A stretch of DNA of 64,000 nt from Hymenobacter sp. YIM 151858-1 (GCF_025979705.1 NZ_CP110136.1:1674001-1738000), one strand, 5' to 3'; positions 1 to 8,398 are shown, counted from the first letter of the stretch. Translations and numbers: made by a program. The notes: a model not told the origin generated them from the letters alone.

Positions 1-78
1 CACGGGGTTGTTCGTGACGACACCATTAATGCTCTGGAGCTGCTTAAGCAACGCCGAAGACGAGACGATGAACTTCAT
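1..78 (-). CDS. dnaN: DNA polymerase III beta clamp, N-terminal start only (cut by left edge)
   Basis: Only the first 26 codons lie in the window. Read on the minus strand from the ATG at 78, they give MKFIVSSSALLKQLQSINGV and then VTNNPV, which I recognise as the very conserved start of Bacteroidota DnaN. DnaN is the sliding clamp that tethers DNA polymerase to the template during replication. The rest of the gene continues beyond position 1. It is divergent from the BLUF gene and has a matching -7 promoter element 35 bases upstream of its start. The call rests on this N-terminal match alone. Confidence 0.85.
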   Translation of the reverse strand, partial: MKFIVSSSALLKQLQSINGVVTNNPV

Positions 79-112
79 ACAGGGGTTTGGGAAGGGTTCT
101 GACAGTAGAGAG

Positions 113-120
113 CAAAGATA
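113..120 (-). promoter_or_regulatory. -7 promoter element for dnaN
   Basis: On the minus strand this reads TATCTTTG, an exact match to the Bacteroidota -7 consensus TAnnTTTG. A start about 7 bases downstream would give a leader of roughly 25-30 nt before the dnaN ATG. I see no clear -33 TTTG at the usual spacing. Confidence 0.5.
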
Positions 121-439
121 GGAAGCCCGCGGGGAGTTTTCAGAAAGTAAAAACACCGCCTGCAATCGTTTTTCGCAGGTAATGTTACTCCCCAAAGGCA
201 CCGATGAGGCTTAATGTATGACAAGGAAACAAAATAACCTCGACAATATGCCAACCTTCGGAAGTTTACCGCGGTAAAAGGCCACCGAACATATGAAAAG
301 GCCTATAAGCCTGCGCTGGCGAATGTGCTCTTGCTGGCGGATGGCGGTAAAAATGGCCCTATCTTGTGTAGCCCACTAACCCCACCTTTTTCTCCTTTTT
401 GGTTGTTTGCCGGCAACCCAAGCCCATTGTGTTTTCAGC
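121..439. other. Intergenic region between divergent dnaN and BLUF gene
   Basis: About 320 bases without a supportable gene. It is visibly more A/T-rich than the surrounding genes, as expected for a region holding divergent promoters. I could not identify a convincing promoter for the BLUF gene here; runs such as the pyrimidine-rich stretch at 387-410 are the only notable feature. Confidence 0.4.
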
Positions 440-883
440 ATGAGCCAACCCGTACTTTATCACCTGGTATACCAAAGCCTGGCTACCCACGAGCTAAGCG
501 AGCAGGAGCTGCAGTTGCTGCTGCGGCAATCGCGCGCGTGGAACGCCGCGCACGAGCTAACCGGCATGTTGCTTTACAGCCACGGCCAGATATTGCAGGT
601 GCTGGAAGGCCCGGCCGACGAGGTGCTTTACATCTTTAAACGCATCAGCCAGGATTGCCGCCACCACAACATTATTCGGCTGGCCGATGGCCCGGTGGAG
701 CAGCGCAACTTTTCGGATTGGTCGATGGGCTTTCAGGCCATCGACCCGGCCGAGTACGCGCAGCTGGCCGGCTACCGCAACCCCCTGGCCGATGCGTACC
801 TGGCCCCGCAACCTACCGATGGCCCCGGTTCGCTGCATGCCCTGCTGAGTACGTTTGTGCGCCGCGAGGCTTTGTATTTGTAA
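440..883 (+). CDS. BLUF-domain blue-light photoreceptor (single domain)
   Basis: A 147-residue protein that is essentially one BLUF domain, which binds FAD and senses blue light. The residues that define the photocycle are present: Tyr11 (in LVYQS), Asn35 (in AWNAAHELTG) and Gln53 (in ILQVLEGP), together with the WSM motif (Trp94, Met96). Other family hallmarks are the DCRHH motif and the RNFSDWSMGF strand. There is no output domain, so it probably acts on a partner protein, as short PixD-type BLUF proteins do; the partner cannot be told from here. The ATG at 440 is preferred over an in-frame upstream start at 407 because it begins right at the domain. The gene faces the PAS-protein gene across a very long hairpin. 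Confidence 0.9.
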   Translation: MSQPVLYHLVYQSLATHELSEQELQLLLRQSRAWNAAHELTGMLLYSHGQILQVLEGPADEVLYIFKRISQDCRHHNIIRLADGPVEQRNFSDWSMGFQAIDPAEYAQLAGYRNPLADAYLAPQPTDGPGSLHALLSTFVRREALYL

Positions 884-890
884 CCTCTTC

Positions 891-961
891 CCTAGGTGCC
901 AAACCACGCGGGGCGCCCTGGCAGCAAGTGCCAGGGCGCCCCGCGTGGTTTGGCACCTAGG
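891..961. terminator. 33-bp perfect inverted repeat between convergent genes
   Basis: Left arm 891-923 and right arm 929-961 are exact reverse complements, 33 bp each, around a 5-base loop. The outer ends of both arms are CCTAGG. It sits between the ends of the BLUF gene (plus) and the PAS gene (minus), so a bidirectional terminator is the natural reading, but there is no T-run on either side. Confidence 0.75.
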
Positions 962-964
962 TAC

Positions 965-1921
965 TTAGGCCGAGGGCACCGCCGCCGCCGAGCCGGCACC
1001 TAGCTGCGCTTCCAGGGCAGCAATGCGGTTGGCTTGCTCACGCAGCAGGCGCTCCAGCTCCAGGTTCCGGAAGGTTACTTTGCTCTCCAGATCCTGGTAA
1101 GCGCGCTGCAACTCGTCTTCGCGGGCGCGCAGCAGCTGCTCGGTCTGTTTTTGCTCGTGAATGTCGGTGCAGGTACCAAACCACTTAAGCACGTTGCCGT
1201 TGGCATCGCACATGGGCAGCGCCCGCCCCAGGTACCAGCGGTACTCGCCATCGTGGCGCCGAAAGCGGTACTCCACCTCGTAGAGTTGCTGGGTGCGCAG
1301 GGAGTTGGTCCAACGCTCGAGGCAGCGGGGCAGATCATCGGGGTGAATAACGGGCTCCCAGCCCCACTCCTGCGCCTGTTGCAGCGTTTGGCCGGTGTAG
1401 GCCATCCAGCGCTGATTGAAGTACGTAACGCCGCCGTCGGGCCGGGCCATCCACAGGATTTCCGACACGTTTTCGGCCAGAAACAGGTATTCCTGCGCTT
1501 GACGCTGCAACTGCAGCGCCTCTTGCTGCGGCTCGGTTACATCGCGGCTGATGCCCTCGAAACGCACGGGCAGGCCGGTATCGGGGTGGCGGCGCGTGCG
1601 GCCGGTTGAGCGTATCCAGCGCACGGCACCGTCGGGCCATATTACGCGGTACTCTTTGAAGTAGCGCCCCGAGCTGCCGGGTTTCAGCACGGCCTCAATG
1701 GCTTGCTCTACACCGGCGCGGTCGTCGGGGTGAATAGCATTGTACAGATCAGGCAGCGTTACGGGCTGATCGACAGGCAAGCCGTAGAGCAGTTTGCACC
1801 GGGCCGACCACGACAACTCGCGGCTCGGCAGTTCCATTTGCCAAATTCCTACCCCAGCCGCCTCTAGTACCGACTCGAGGCGGGATAGTTCGGCAACCGG
1901 ATCGGGTTGTTCAGTACGCAT
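965..1921 (-). CDS. PAS-domain protein with two PAS/PAC modules and a C-terminal coiled coil
   Basis: 318 residues. Two PAS_3-type modules are visible, about residues 12-135 and 140-265. Each shows the typical pattern (YNAIHPDDR and PVIHPDDL histidine-aspartate motifs, then WIRSTG and YRWYLGRALP strands). A predicted coiled coil follows (residues 265-310, Leu/Glu/Gln/Arg heptads). There is no signal peptide, membrane segment, histidine kinase, GGDEF or DNA-binding domain, so the protein is a sensor without a visible output. In this lineage such PAS proteins often resemble the sensory half of hybrid kinases. It may dimerise through its coiled coil and act on a partner, but that is inference. 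Confidence 0.85.
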   Translation of the reverse strand: MRTEQPDPVAELSRLESVLEAAGVGIWQMELPSRELSWSARCKLLYGLPVDQPVTLPDLYNAIHPDDRAGVEQAIEAVLKPGSSGRYFKEYRVIWPDGAVRWIRSTGRTRRHPDTGLPVRFEGISRDVTEPQQEALQLQRQAQEYLFLAENVSEILWMARPDGGVTYFNQRWMAYTGQTLQQAQEWGWEPVIHPDDLPRCLERWTNSLRTQQLYEVEYRFRRHDGEYRWYLGRALPMCDANGNVLKWFGTCTDIHEQKQTEQLLRAREDELQRAYQDLESKVTFRNLELERLLREQANRIAALEAQLGAGSAAAVPSA

Positions 1922-1950
1922 ATGGCTAGGTGGCTTCGGAGGCGGCAGGG

Positions 1951-2334
1951 TTAAGGATGGGTTAGCTCAATTTCGAGCCCCGACTGAAAATACAACGTGA
2001 GCAAGCGTCGGGCGCCGTCGTGGCTACGGCGCATACGGGTAATTAACGCATAGGAAGTGCCATGGGCAAGCTCAAGCACAAGGTAGGGCTGGCTAACTAG
2101 GCTACTGCGCTCCATGGCCCATGTGCCCGCCAGCTCGGTATTATTTGGCATGGCCAGGTGCACGCCATCGGGGCTCAGGCGCACCTGTTCGGCGTCCGTC
2201 CAGCCCGGCTCGGGCCGGTTACCGCTGCGCATTCCCACTACCCGCCAGGCTACGCACAGCAATTCAGCCGTGAGCGTCTGCAGGTTGAAGTCAAAAAACA
2301 AGTCTTGGCTAATTGAATCGAACACTGGCAGCAA
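1951..2334 (-). CDS. Hypothetical protein, about 127 aa
   Basis: I do not recognise a family. The protein is soluble-looking, with no signal peptide or membrane segment. It alternates short hydrophobic strands (YLVLELAHG, RRLLTLYFQSGLEIEL), which suggests a beta-rich fold. No ATG is available in the open frame: the longest version starts with TTG at 2334, and a GTG at 2325 is an alternative, so the start is uncertain. It is divergent from the ribbon-helix-helix-like gene and lies 29 bases downstream of the PAS gene start on the same strand. Confidence 0.5.
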   Translation of the reverse strand: MLPVFDSISQDLFFDFNLQTLTAELLCVAWRVVGMRSGNRPEPGWTDAEQVRLSPDGVHLAMPNNTELAGTWAMERSSLVSQPYLVLELAHGTSYALITRMRRSHDGARRLLTLYFQSGLEIELTHP

Positions 2335-2414
2335 AGAAGCGCGTATTTTGGCCGCGTAAAACCTATTTCGAACCTGACATTACGACCAGAAGCCCGCCTG
2401 GGCCGTACGTACCT

Positions 2415-2927
2415 ATGAGCTGTCAACCCCAAGACGTACTTACCATGAGCTCAAGCCCACGTGCGACTTCCGCTGACCCATTGCCGCCCGACTTCAACGA
2501 GCGCCCCGATGAACAAGGCAATTTGGAAGCACAAACGAGTTTAGGTAATACAAAAATAGGAGAAAGTATTACAGATGTGCAACCGCCAACGGCCGCATCT
2601 GCCAATAATCTTAGTACGAGCAACAGCCGGGTGGGGCGGCCGCCCCGCCTAGGTGCGGTGCCGGTAACCTGGTCGGTGCGGGGTGTGGAGCGCGAAACCC
2701 GCGACGCCCTGGAGCTGGCCGCCCGGCAGTTGGGCAAAACCCTGGGTCAGTACTTCAACGACGAAATCCGGCAGTTTGCCCTTAACCAAGCCGCGGTCGA
2801 GCACACCTCATCGGCCGAGCAGATTCGGGTACTGAAAGAACAGGTTGAGCGCTTGCGCGAATTGGTGGAGAACCTGGCCGCGCTGCTGGGCACCGCCCCC
2901 GAGGACGCACCCGAAGGCCCACGCTAA
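2415..2927 (+). CDS. Ribbon-helix-helix-like protein with disordered N-terminus and coiled coil
   Basis: About 170 residues from the ATG at 2415 (an ATG at 2445 is equally possible). The first ~75 residues are rich in Ser/Pro/Asn/Thr and look disordered. Then comes a segment of the form VTWSVRGVERETRDALELAA followed by RQLGKTLGQYFNDEIR. It resembles the strand-helix-helix pattern of CopG/Arc-type DNA-binding proteins. The last 60 residues form a Leu-heptad coiled coil (RVLKEQVERLRELVENLAAL). Such proteins bind DNA as dimers and often act as small repressors or in plasmid maintenance, but no toxin partner is present here. The AT-rich first part has base use unlike its neighbours (GGTAATACAAAAATAGGAG around 2545). 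The fold assignment is tentative. Confidence 0.6.
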   Translation: MSCQPQDVLTMSSSPRATSADPLPPDFNERPDEQGNLEAQTSLGNTKIGESITDVQPPTAASANNLSTSNSRVGRPPRLGAVPVTWSVRGVERETRDALELAARQLGKTLGQYFNDEIRQFALNQAAVEHTSSAEQIRVLKEQVERLRELVENLAALLGTAPEDAPEGPR

Positions 2928-2952
2928 AGCAACCGGCTTAACTTACCTAGGT

Positions 2953-4695
2953 CTATTCGGTGGCAAACGAGGCGTACTTACGCTTACGCAACCAGGCGCG
3001 CACCAGCCCAAACGCGGCGAGCAAGGCTAGCGGAACGCCCAGGTTCAGCAGCTGCCATTTGCTCTTTTCGGAGTTTACTTTCACTTTATCGAGCGGGCGC
3101 AGCGTGATTTCCTTGCCGCGCACCGAAATCAGACCGGTTTCGTCGAGCAGGTAATCCACGGCGTTCTGCACCAGCTCGCGGTTGGCAAAGCGGGTGGTAG
3201 CCAGGCGGTCGAAGCCCAGGGGCACGGGGCGGCCGGTTTTGGGGTCCACATCGTTGCGCACAAAGTCGCCATCCGACACCAGCACGATTTTGCTCGGCTT
3301 GGCTTGCGCGCTTTGCGCGGGCACAAATTGGGTGGTACCGGGCTGGGCGCGGTTGGCAAACAACGACCGGAACTGCCCTTCGAGCAGGTAGCCCACGGGC
3401 TTTGGCCCGCTGGTGTACAGCTTGGGGTCGGCGGGCAGGCGCGCATCGTTCAGGTTGATGGGTACGGGCGCGGGCAGCACGCGGGTGTAGCGCGAGGTAT
3501 ACATCAGCGGCGTTTTGCGGATGCCCTTGGCCTTAACCGTATCAATGGTGCTCACGAACTTCAGGTACACCGCATCGAGGTTGCGCACGATGGGGTGCGG
3601 GGTGTAGCCATTCACGATGGGGTAAAACTGCCACGGCATGGGCTCTACGTTGGGCTTGTTGCCCGTCATGCCCGTTACCAACGGAATCAGGCCGGAGTTG
3701 ATGTCCAGAATCAGGTCGCCGTTGACGCGCGCGCCGTACGTGAACAGCAGGTCCGTGAGGTTCAGATCGAGCGGAAACGAGAGCATGCCGCCGCGGTTGG
3801 CGCTGTCGAGGTTCACGCGCATGGCATCCACGAAAAACAGCGCCCGGCCGCCTTCGGTGATGAACTTATCGAGCTTGTACTTCTCGGGCTCGGTGTACGG
3901 GCGCTCGGGCTTGGCCACAATCACCGCCGCGAGCGACTTCATGTTCTGCTCGGTTACCTTGTTCAGGTCGATGCGGTACACGTTGTGGTCGCGCTGCAAA
4001 GTGGCAATCAGGTCGTAGAGCTGCGCGTTGTCGGGCTCGCCGTGGCCTTCGACAATGCCGATGAGCTTGCGCTGGCCGGGCTCCAGACGGCGAATAGCAC
4101 TGGCCAGCTCGTATTCCAGGCCTTCGATGCTTTGGTTGAGGCGCACATCGGGCGGGGCGGCCTGGTTGCCGCGCAGCAGCAGCACGTTTTCTTCGCGGCT
4201 GCCCACCGTTACGGTAGCCCACGGAAAGATGATCTTCTCGACGCGCTTGCCGTTTTCGTTGGCCCCTAGGTTGGTTGGGTTCAGGCCTTTCTGAATGAGG
4301 CGCTGGTACTCCTTCTGGCGGTCGGCTTCGGAAGTAGCGGCCGAGGGGTCGACGAACACGTAGCGCAGCTTGGTGCCGGCGTGCACCTGCATTTCGTCGA
4401 GGGTTTCGCGCGTGGCTTGCGACAAGCGCCGGAACGCGGTCGGAAAGTCGCCGGCCAGGTACACCGTAATGGTTACCGGCTCAGGCATTTGCTCCAGCAG
4501 CTGCTCCGTGGCCGGCGACATGCTGTAGCGTTTGTCCTCGGTTAAATCGAGGCGAAAGAAGAACTGCTGCCCGATAAAGTTGAGCAGTACCAGACCTAGG
4601 ATAACCAAGCCGAAGCGCAGCAAATCGCGCTGCTTGCGCGAGGCCGGAGCAACAGCGGTAACGGGTGCGGGCGTGGCGGCGGGAGTTGTTTCCAT
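2953..4695 (-). CDS. gldG: Gliding-motility ABC transporter auxiliary protein GldG
   Basis: 580 residues. The N-terminus is cytoplasmic and Ala/Pro-rich, followed by one membrane helix (about 27-47) and the conserved RLDLTEDKRYSMSPAT segment. A large periplasmic domain of the ABC-2 auxiliary/GldG type runs to about residue 545, and a second membrane helix near the C-terminus ends in a basic RKRK tail. GldG works with GldF and GldA in an ABC transporter needed for gliding in Flavobacterium, and related species carry it even when they do not visibly glide. The gene follows gldF on the same strand with a 20-base gap, so the two are very likely co-transcribed. Length and domain order are normal for the family. 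Confidence 0.92.
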   Translation of the reverse strand: METTPAATPAPVTAVAPASRKQRDLLRFGLVILGLVLLNFIGQQFFFRLDLTEDKRYSMSPATEQLLEQMPEPVTITVYLAGDFPTAFRRLSQATRETLDEMQVHAGTKLRYVFVDPSAATSEADRQKEYQRLIQKGLNPTNLGANENGKRVEKIIFPWATVTVGSREENVLLLRGNQAAPPDVRLNQSIEGLEYELASAIRRLEPGQRKLIGIVEGHGEPDNAQLYDLIATLQRDHNVYRIDLNKVTEQNMKSLAAVIVAKPERPYTEPEKYKLDKFITEGGRALFFVDAMRVNLDSANRGGMLSFPLDLNLTDLLFTYGARVNGDLILDINSGLIPLVTGMTGNKPNVEPMPWQFYPIVNGYTPHPIVRNLDAVYLKFVSTIDTVKAKGIRKTPLMYTSRYTRVLPAPVPINLNDARLPADPKLYTSGPKPVGYLLEGQFRSLFANRAQPGTTQFVPAQSAQAKPSKIVLVSDGDFVRNDVDPKTGRPVPLGFDRLATTRFANRELVQNAVDYLLDETGLISVRGKEITLRPLDKVKVNSEKSKWQLLNLGVPLALLAAFGLVRAWLRKRKYASFATE

Positions 4696-4715
4696 GCGTC
4701 AGAGAGTCCGGCAGG

Positions 4716-5441
4716 TTACCAGTTACGGCTTTGCAATACGAGGCGCGTAGCCAGCAACATGCCCGCTACCACCGAAAGGAAATACAGCACGTCGCGCGAG
4801 TCGACGAGGCCTTTGCTCAGGTCGCGGTAGTGCGCGGCAATGCCCAGCTGGCCGATGTAGTAGGCCGTGGAGCCTTCAAACAACGAGGCCAGCGAATCGA
4901 AGCCGGAGTAAACCAGAAAGCACCCCACCACGGCCACCAAAAAGGCAATGATTTGGTCGCGGGTGAGAGCCGAAGCCAACACGCCGATAGCCGCGAAGAT
5001 GGCCGCGAGCAGCGCAAGGCCAATCAGCGAACCAGCAAACGCCGCCGAGTCGATGTTGCCCACCGGCGAGCCGAGCTGGTACACCGAGTAGTAGTACAGC
5101 AGCGTGGGCACCAGCGCCAGCAAAGCCAGCAGCAAACAGGCCAGGTACTTCCCTCCCACCAATTGCCCATCGGTAAGCGGGCGGGTCAGCAGTAGCTCAA
5201 TGGTGCCAGCCTTTTTCTCCTCGGCAAACGTGCGCATGGTAATGGCCGGAATCAGGAACAGGAAGATCCAAGGGGCCAGATTGAACAACGTTTGCAGATC
5301 GGCAAAGCCGTAGTCGAGCACGGAGCTATCGGGAAATACCCACACGAACAGGCCCGTAGCCACCAGAAACACGCCCAGCACCACGTAGGCTACCGGCGAG
5401 TTGAGGAAGGCGTTGAATTCTTTGCGAAGGACGGCGAACAT
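4716..5441 (-). CDS. gldF: Gliding-motility ABC transporter permease GldF
   Basis: 241 residues with six predicted membrane helices, typical of ABC-2 type permeases. The N-terminus (MFAVLRKEFNAFLNSPVAY) and the cytoplasmic motif MRTFAEEKKAGTIELLLTRP are characteristic of GldF. It would form the membrane channel energised by GldA, with GldG as the periplasmic partner. It is followed by gldG after 20 bases and preceded by gldA 174 bases upstream, the gap being filled by a palindromic repeat. Confidence 0.93.
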   Translation of the reverse strand: MFAVLRKEFNAFLNSPVAYVVLGVFLVATGLFVWVFPDSSVLDYGFADLQTLFNLAPWIFLFLIPAITMRTFAEEKKAGTIELLLTRPLTDGQLVGGKYLACLLLALLALVPTLLYYYSVYQLGSPVGNIDSAAFAGSLIGLALLAAIFAAIGVLASALTRDQIIAFLVAVVGCFLVYSGFDSLASLFEGSTAYYIGQLGIAAHYRDLSKGLVDSRDVLYFLSVVAGMLLATRLVLQSRNW

Positions 5442-5502
5442 GAATCGCTGATTGACGCTGATTTATTTGATTACGCTGATTCGGCAATCGATTCAGCTAG
5501 TT

Positions 5503-5609
5503 CGTCATGTCGAGCGCAGTCGAGACATCTCGCCGGATAGTAATCTTCTTCATTAAGAATGCTATCTGACATCAGCACGCGAGATTCCTCGACTTCGCTC
5601 GGAATGACG
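5503..5609. repeat. Palindromic REP-like element between gldA and gldF
   Basis: Imperfect inverted repeat, left arm 5503-5533 and right arm 5579-5609, about 25 of 31 positions complementary. The arms begin CGTCAT and contain GTCGAG/CTCGAC words. It looks like a relative of the GTCAT-starting palindromes near 60.2, 62.6 and 63.4 kb. Lying inside an apparent operon, it could form an RNA hairpin that lowers or stabilises the gldFG part of the message. Confidence 0.75.
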
Positions 5610-5615
5610 TTCCAT

Positions 5616-6542
5616 TTATGATTTAGAATTGTTCGAGGTCGTCAGCTGCTGAAACACCTGCTCCAACGACTGCTCTTCTTGCCGCAGACCTAGGAGCAAC
5701 CACCCTTGCTGGGCCGCCAGCTGCGAGATGGCGCGGCGCTGGTCGCCGCGGCCATCGGTGCGGATAACCCATACACCGCCTGCGGCTTGCTCTACAGTTT
5801 TGATGCCCGGCAGCTGCCGCAATGGCGTGGGGTCGATAACACCTTCGAACTCGGCGCGGATGATGGTTTCGCCTTTGGCCAGAGCCCCTAGGTCGCGCAC
5901 CGGCGAATCGGCCACCAGCTGCCCGCGGCTGATGATAACCACCCGGTCGCAAAGGGCTTGCACTTCGGGCAAAATGTGCGTGCTGAAGATGACGGTTTTA
6001 TCCTGGCCCAGCTCGCGGATAAGTTGGCGAATCTCGCCAATCTGGTTTGGGTCGAGACCGGTGGTGGGCTCGTCGAGAATAAGCACCTGCGGGTCGTGCA
6101 CCAAGGCCTGCGCCAAGCCCACGCGCTGGCGGTAGCCTTTGGAGAGGGCGCCGATTTGCTTGTTCTGCTCGCGCGTGAGGCCCACGCGGGCTACCAGCTC
6201 TTTCACCCGTTCGCGCAGCGTACCGCCCGCCAGGCCGTGCACCCGCCCGATAAAATCGAGGTACTCGTGCACGTACATATCGAGGTAGAGCGGGTTGTGC
6301 TCGGGCAAGTAGCCTACGCGGCGGCGCACCTCCAAGGGGTGCTCCACCACGTCGAAATCGGCGATGCGCACCGTACCTGCGCTGGGCGGCAGGTAGCCGG
6401 TGGCAATCTTCATAGTAGTGCTTTTACCGGCGCCGTTGGGCCCCAGAAAACCCAGGATTTCGCCGCGGCCCGCCGAAAAGCTGATGTCGTTGACGGCGGC
6501 CTGGGTACCAAAAAGCTTGGTCAAATGTTGGATTTCAACCAT
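5616..6542 (-). CDS. gldA: Gliding-motility ABC transporter ATPase GldA
   Basis: 308 residues, an ABC ATPase. Walker A is GPNGAGKSTT (about residue 34-43), the signature is LSKGYRQRVG, and Walker B is VLILDEPTTGLD. The family's extra C-terminal domain of about 85 residues is present. Its position directly upstream of gldF and gldG on the same strand supports GldA rather than a generic exporter ATPase. In Flavobacterium johnsoniae gldA is not next to gldFG, so the tight clustering here is useful context. The 174-base gap to gldF holds a palindromic repeat, so co-transcription is likely but not certain. Confidence 0.9.
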   Translation of the reverse strand: MVEIQHLTKLFGTQAAVNDISFSAGRGEILGFLGPNGAGKSTTMKIATGYLPPSAGTVRIADFDVVEHPLEVRRRVGYLPEHNPLYLDMYVHEYLDFIGRVHGLAGGTLRERVKELVARVGLTREQNKQIGALSKGYRQRVGLAQALVHDPQVLILDEPTTGLDPNQIGEIRQLIRELGQDKTVIFSTHILPEVQALCDRVVIISRGQLVADSPVRDLGALAKGETIIRAEFEGVIDPTPLRQLPGIKTVEQAAGGVWVIRTDGRGDQRRAISQLAAQQGWLLLGLRQEEQSLEQVFQQLTTSNNSKS

Positions 6543-6598
6543 AGGAAGGGCGAAAGTACTGCATTAGTTGCTCGTTGCTGCATTAGGCACCTAGGGAG

Positions 6599-6796
6599 TT
6601 AGCGCCGATGCAAGGAGGCCTCCCCTATCCACGACGCAACCAAAGGCACGATAACCCACAAGCCCAACAGCACAAGCCATGCGGCGGCAAGAAGCACAAA
6701 CAGTGCCTGCACCCGCCTGCGTTCCGGCAGCGCCCGGCGCCATTGGCGCAGGTTGTACCACAGCAGCACCCACGATAAGGCCCAGATCCAGAGCAT
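6599..6796 (-). CDS. Small two-helix membrane protein
   Basis: 65 residues with two predicted membrane helices (about 3-16 and 30-52) joined by a basic loop (RQWRRALPERRR). No family recognised. It starts 6 bases after the stop codon of the upstream SDR gene on the same strand, which suggests translational coupling and that it is a real gene. Its role is unknown. Confidence 0.6.
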   Translation of the reverse strand: MLWIWALSWVLLWYNLRQWRRALPERRRVQALFVLLAAAWLVLLGLWVIVPLVASWIGEASLHRR

Positions 6797-6802
6797 CGTA
6801 CA

Positions 6803-7501
6803 TTAGCCCCGCTTAGGCTGCAAGGGCCGCATTTCCATGTCCACAATATGGAAGTTGAACGGCGTTTCGATGGCGTACACAATGGCACCGGCAATGTCCT
6901 CGGGTTGCATCATCGAGGGATTGGCCGTGGTGCCGGGGATGTCGTCGAAGAAGTTGGTTTGGGTGGAGCCGGGGTAAAGGCAAGTTACCTTGATGCCATC
7001 CTTGCGCACTTCTTTAAATAACGAGTGCGAAAAGCCGCGCACCGCGTACTTGGTGGCGCAGTAACCCGCCATCATCTCGATGCCGTTGAGGCCGGCAATC
7101 GACGAAATATTAATAATATGGCCCAGCTGCTGTTTGCGCATTTGCGGCAACACGGCTTTGGTGCAGTAAAACGTGCCGTGCACGTTGGTATCGAACATGG
7201 TGTGCCAGTCCTCCGACCGAAAACCATCTACCTCGCCCGCAATGCCCAGGCCGGCGTTGTTCACGAGCGCTGTCACCTCCTGCCCTAGCTCGCGCTGGGT
7301 GTTGGTAAAGGCCTCCTGCACCGACAACTCGTTGCGCACATCGCACTCGAAAAACTGAAACCGCTCGTGCGTGAAATTTTCCGGTGCGCGGCGGCCCCAG
7401 CCGGCCACCACGGCGCCGCGCGCCAGCAGCAACTGCGCCGTGGCCAGGCCAATACCTTTGCTGACGCCCGTGACAATGGCTACCTTGCCGTTCAGATCCA
7501 T
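6803..7501 (-). CDS. Short-chain dehydrogenase/reductase (SDR)
   Basis: 232 residues from the ATG at 7501. Classic SDR features are present: the nucleotide-binding TGVSKGIG motif (residues 11-18), the NNAG motif, the catalytic Ser in ISSIAG and the catalytic pair in YCATK. The substrate cannot be read from sequence. An upstream extension of the frame exists, but the ATG that gives MDLNGKVAIVTG fits the family start. It is followed closely by a small membrane-protein gene and is divergent from the DUF2807 lipoprotein gene, whose start lies only some 20-30 bases away. Confidence 0.85.
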   Translation of the reverse strand: MDLNGKVAIVTGVSKGIGLATAQLLLARGAVVAGWGRRAPENFTHERFQFFECDVRNELSVQEAFTNTQRELGQEVTALVNNAGLGIAGEVDGFRSEDWHTMFDTNVHGTFYCTKAVLPQMRKQQLGHIINISSIAGLNGIEMMAGYCATKYAVRGFSHSLFKEVRKDGIKVTCLYPGSTQTNFFDDIPGTTANPSMMQPEDIAGAIVYAIETPFNFHIVDMEMRPLQPKRG

Positions 7502-7519
7502 AGTATTCTGGTTGAAAAA

Positions 7520-8311
7520 GTGTTGAGCTCGTTGGTAAAAGCCGCGCAAGATAGAGCACGGCCGTGGGTAAGGGCATACGCAGCCAAGGCCCTGCTGTTG
7601 GGGGCACCTTTGCTGCTCCCAGGTTGCCGCAAAGACCAGGAAGGCGACTGTTTCAAGAGCAGCGGCTCCGTAACCACCGAGCGGCGCGAGCTGCCCGCTT
7701 TTCATGTGCTGCGCCTCTACGACAACGTAGAAGTAACCGTGGTGCAGGACACCGAAACTTACGCCGAGGTGCGCACGGGCCGCAATTTGCAAGAAGACCT
7801 AAAACTGAAAGTGCAGGACGGCACGCTTACCATCAGCAACACCAGCCGCTGCAACTGGGTACGCCGCTACGATGTACCGCGCCAGGTTTGGCTGCACGTG
7901 CCGCGCCTCACCGATGTGTTTCATGTGGGCGAGAAGACCCTGCGCACCGAGGGCACCTTTCGGCAGGACACTTTATTTCTGCACCTCTCCCGCGCCGGCA
8001 ACCTGGAGTTCAACGTCCAGAGCAAGTACTTGTGGGTTGATTTGTACGAGTTGGGCGACATGAAGCTCAGCGGTCAGTCGGAGGAGCTCATTGCTACCGT
8101 CGGCGACCTGGGGCGTTTGTTTGCCAACGACCTGACCACCAAGCGCGCCTCCGTGAACCTCCACAAACTCAGCGACGGCGACGCCCACGTACGCACCCTC
8201 GATTTCCTGGGTGCCGAAGTGGCCGGCACGGGCACGCTGTACTACAGCGGCCCGCCCGCGCAAAAGGATGTGAAGGTGACCGGCAAAGGCAAAGCGGTAG
8301 CAGTGCAATGA
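7520..8311 (+). CDS. DUF2807 (GIN-domain) putative lipoprotein
   Basis: A cell-surface or periplasmic protein of the DUF2807 family (putative auto-transporter adhesin head, GIN domain), whose members are common in Bacteroidota and of unknown function. A hydrophobic stretch ending LLLPGC at about residue 34 looks like a lipoprotein signal with the Cys at the lipobox. The mature part is a series of short beta strands (VLRLYDNVEVTVVQD, LKLKVQDGTLTISN) as expected for the repeating beta structure. No ATG fits: GTG at 7520 or TTG at 7532 are the likely starts, and I give the former. The stop codon lies inside an iterated-word palindrome. Confidence 0.75.
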   Translation: MLSSLVKAAQDRARPWVRAYAAKALLLGAPLLLPGCRKDQEGDCFKSSGSVTTERRELPAFHVLRLYDNVEVTVVQDTETYAEVRTGRNLQEDLKLKVQDGTLTISNTSRCNWVRRYDVPRQVWLHVPRLTDVFHVGEKTLRTEGTFRQDTLFLHLSRAGNLEFNVQSKYLWVDLYELGDMKLSGQSEELIATVGDLGRLFANDLTTKRASVNLHKLSDGDAHVRTLDFLGAEVAGTGTLYYSGPPAQKDVKVTGKGKAVAVQ

Positions 8312-8397
8312 GCAATGAGCAATGAGCAATGAGGCTACGCCCGACTACTGCGCCGGTTGCGCCAATTGTTCATTGATCATTGCTCATTGATCATTGC
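8303..8397. repeat. Intergenic palindrome built from an iterated GCAATGA word
   Basis: The left arm is four head-to-tail copies of GCAATGA (8303-8331). The right arm (about 8369-8397) is the reverse complement of the same repeated word, with about 26 of 29 positions matching. It covers the end of the DUF2807 gene and the gap to the convergent SDR gene, so it may act as a two-way terminator. Confidence 0.7.
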
Positions 8398-8398
8398 A

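Noticed and set aside
3304-4269. A 321-codon open frame on the plus strand
   Set aside because: Antisense of gldG; composition is non-protein-like.
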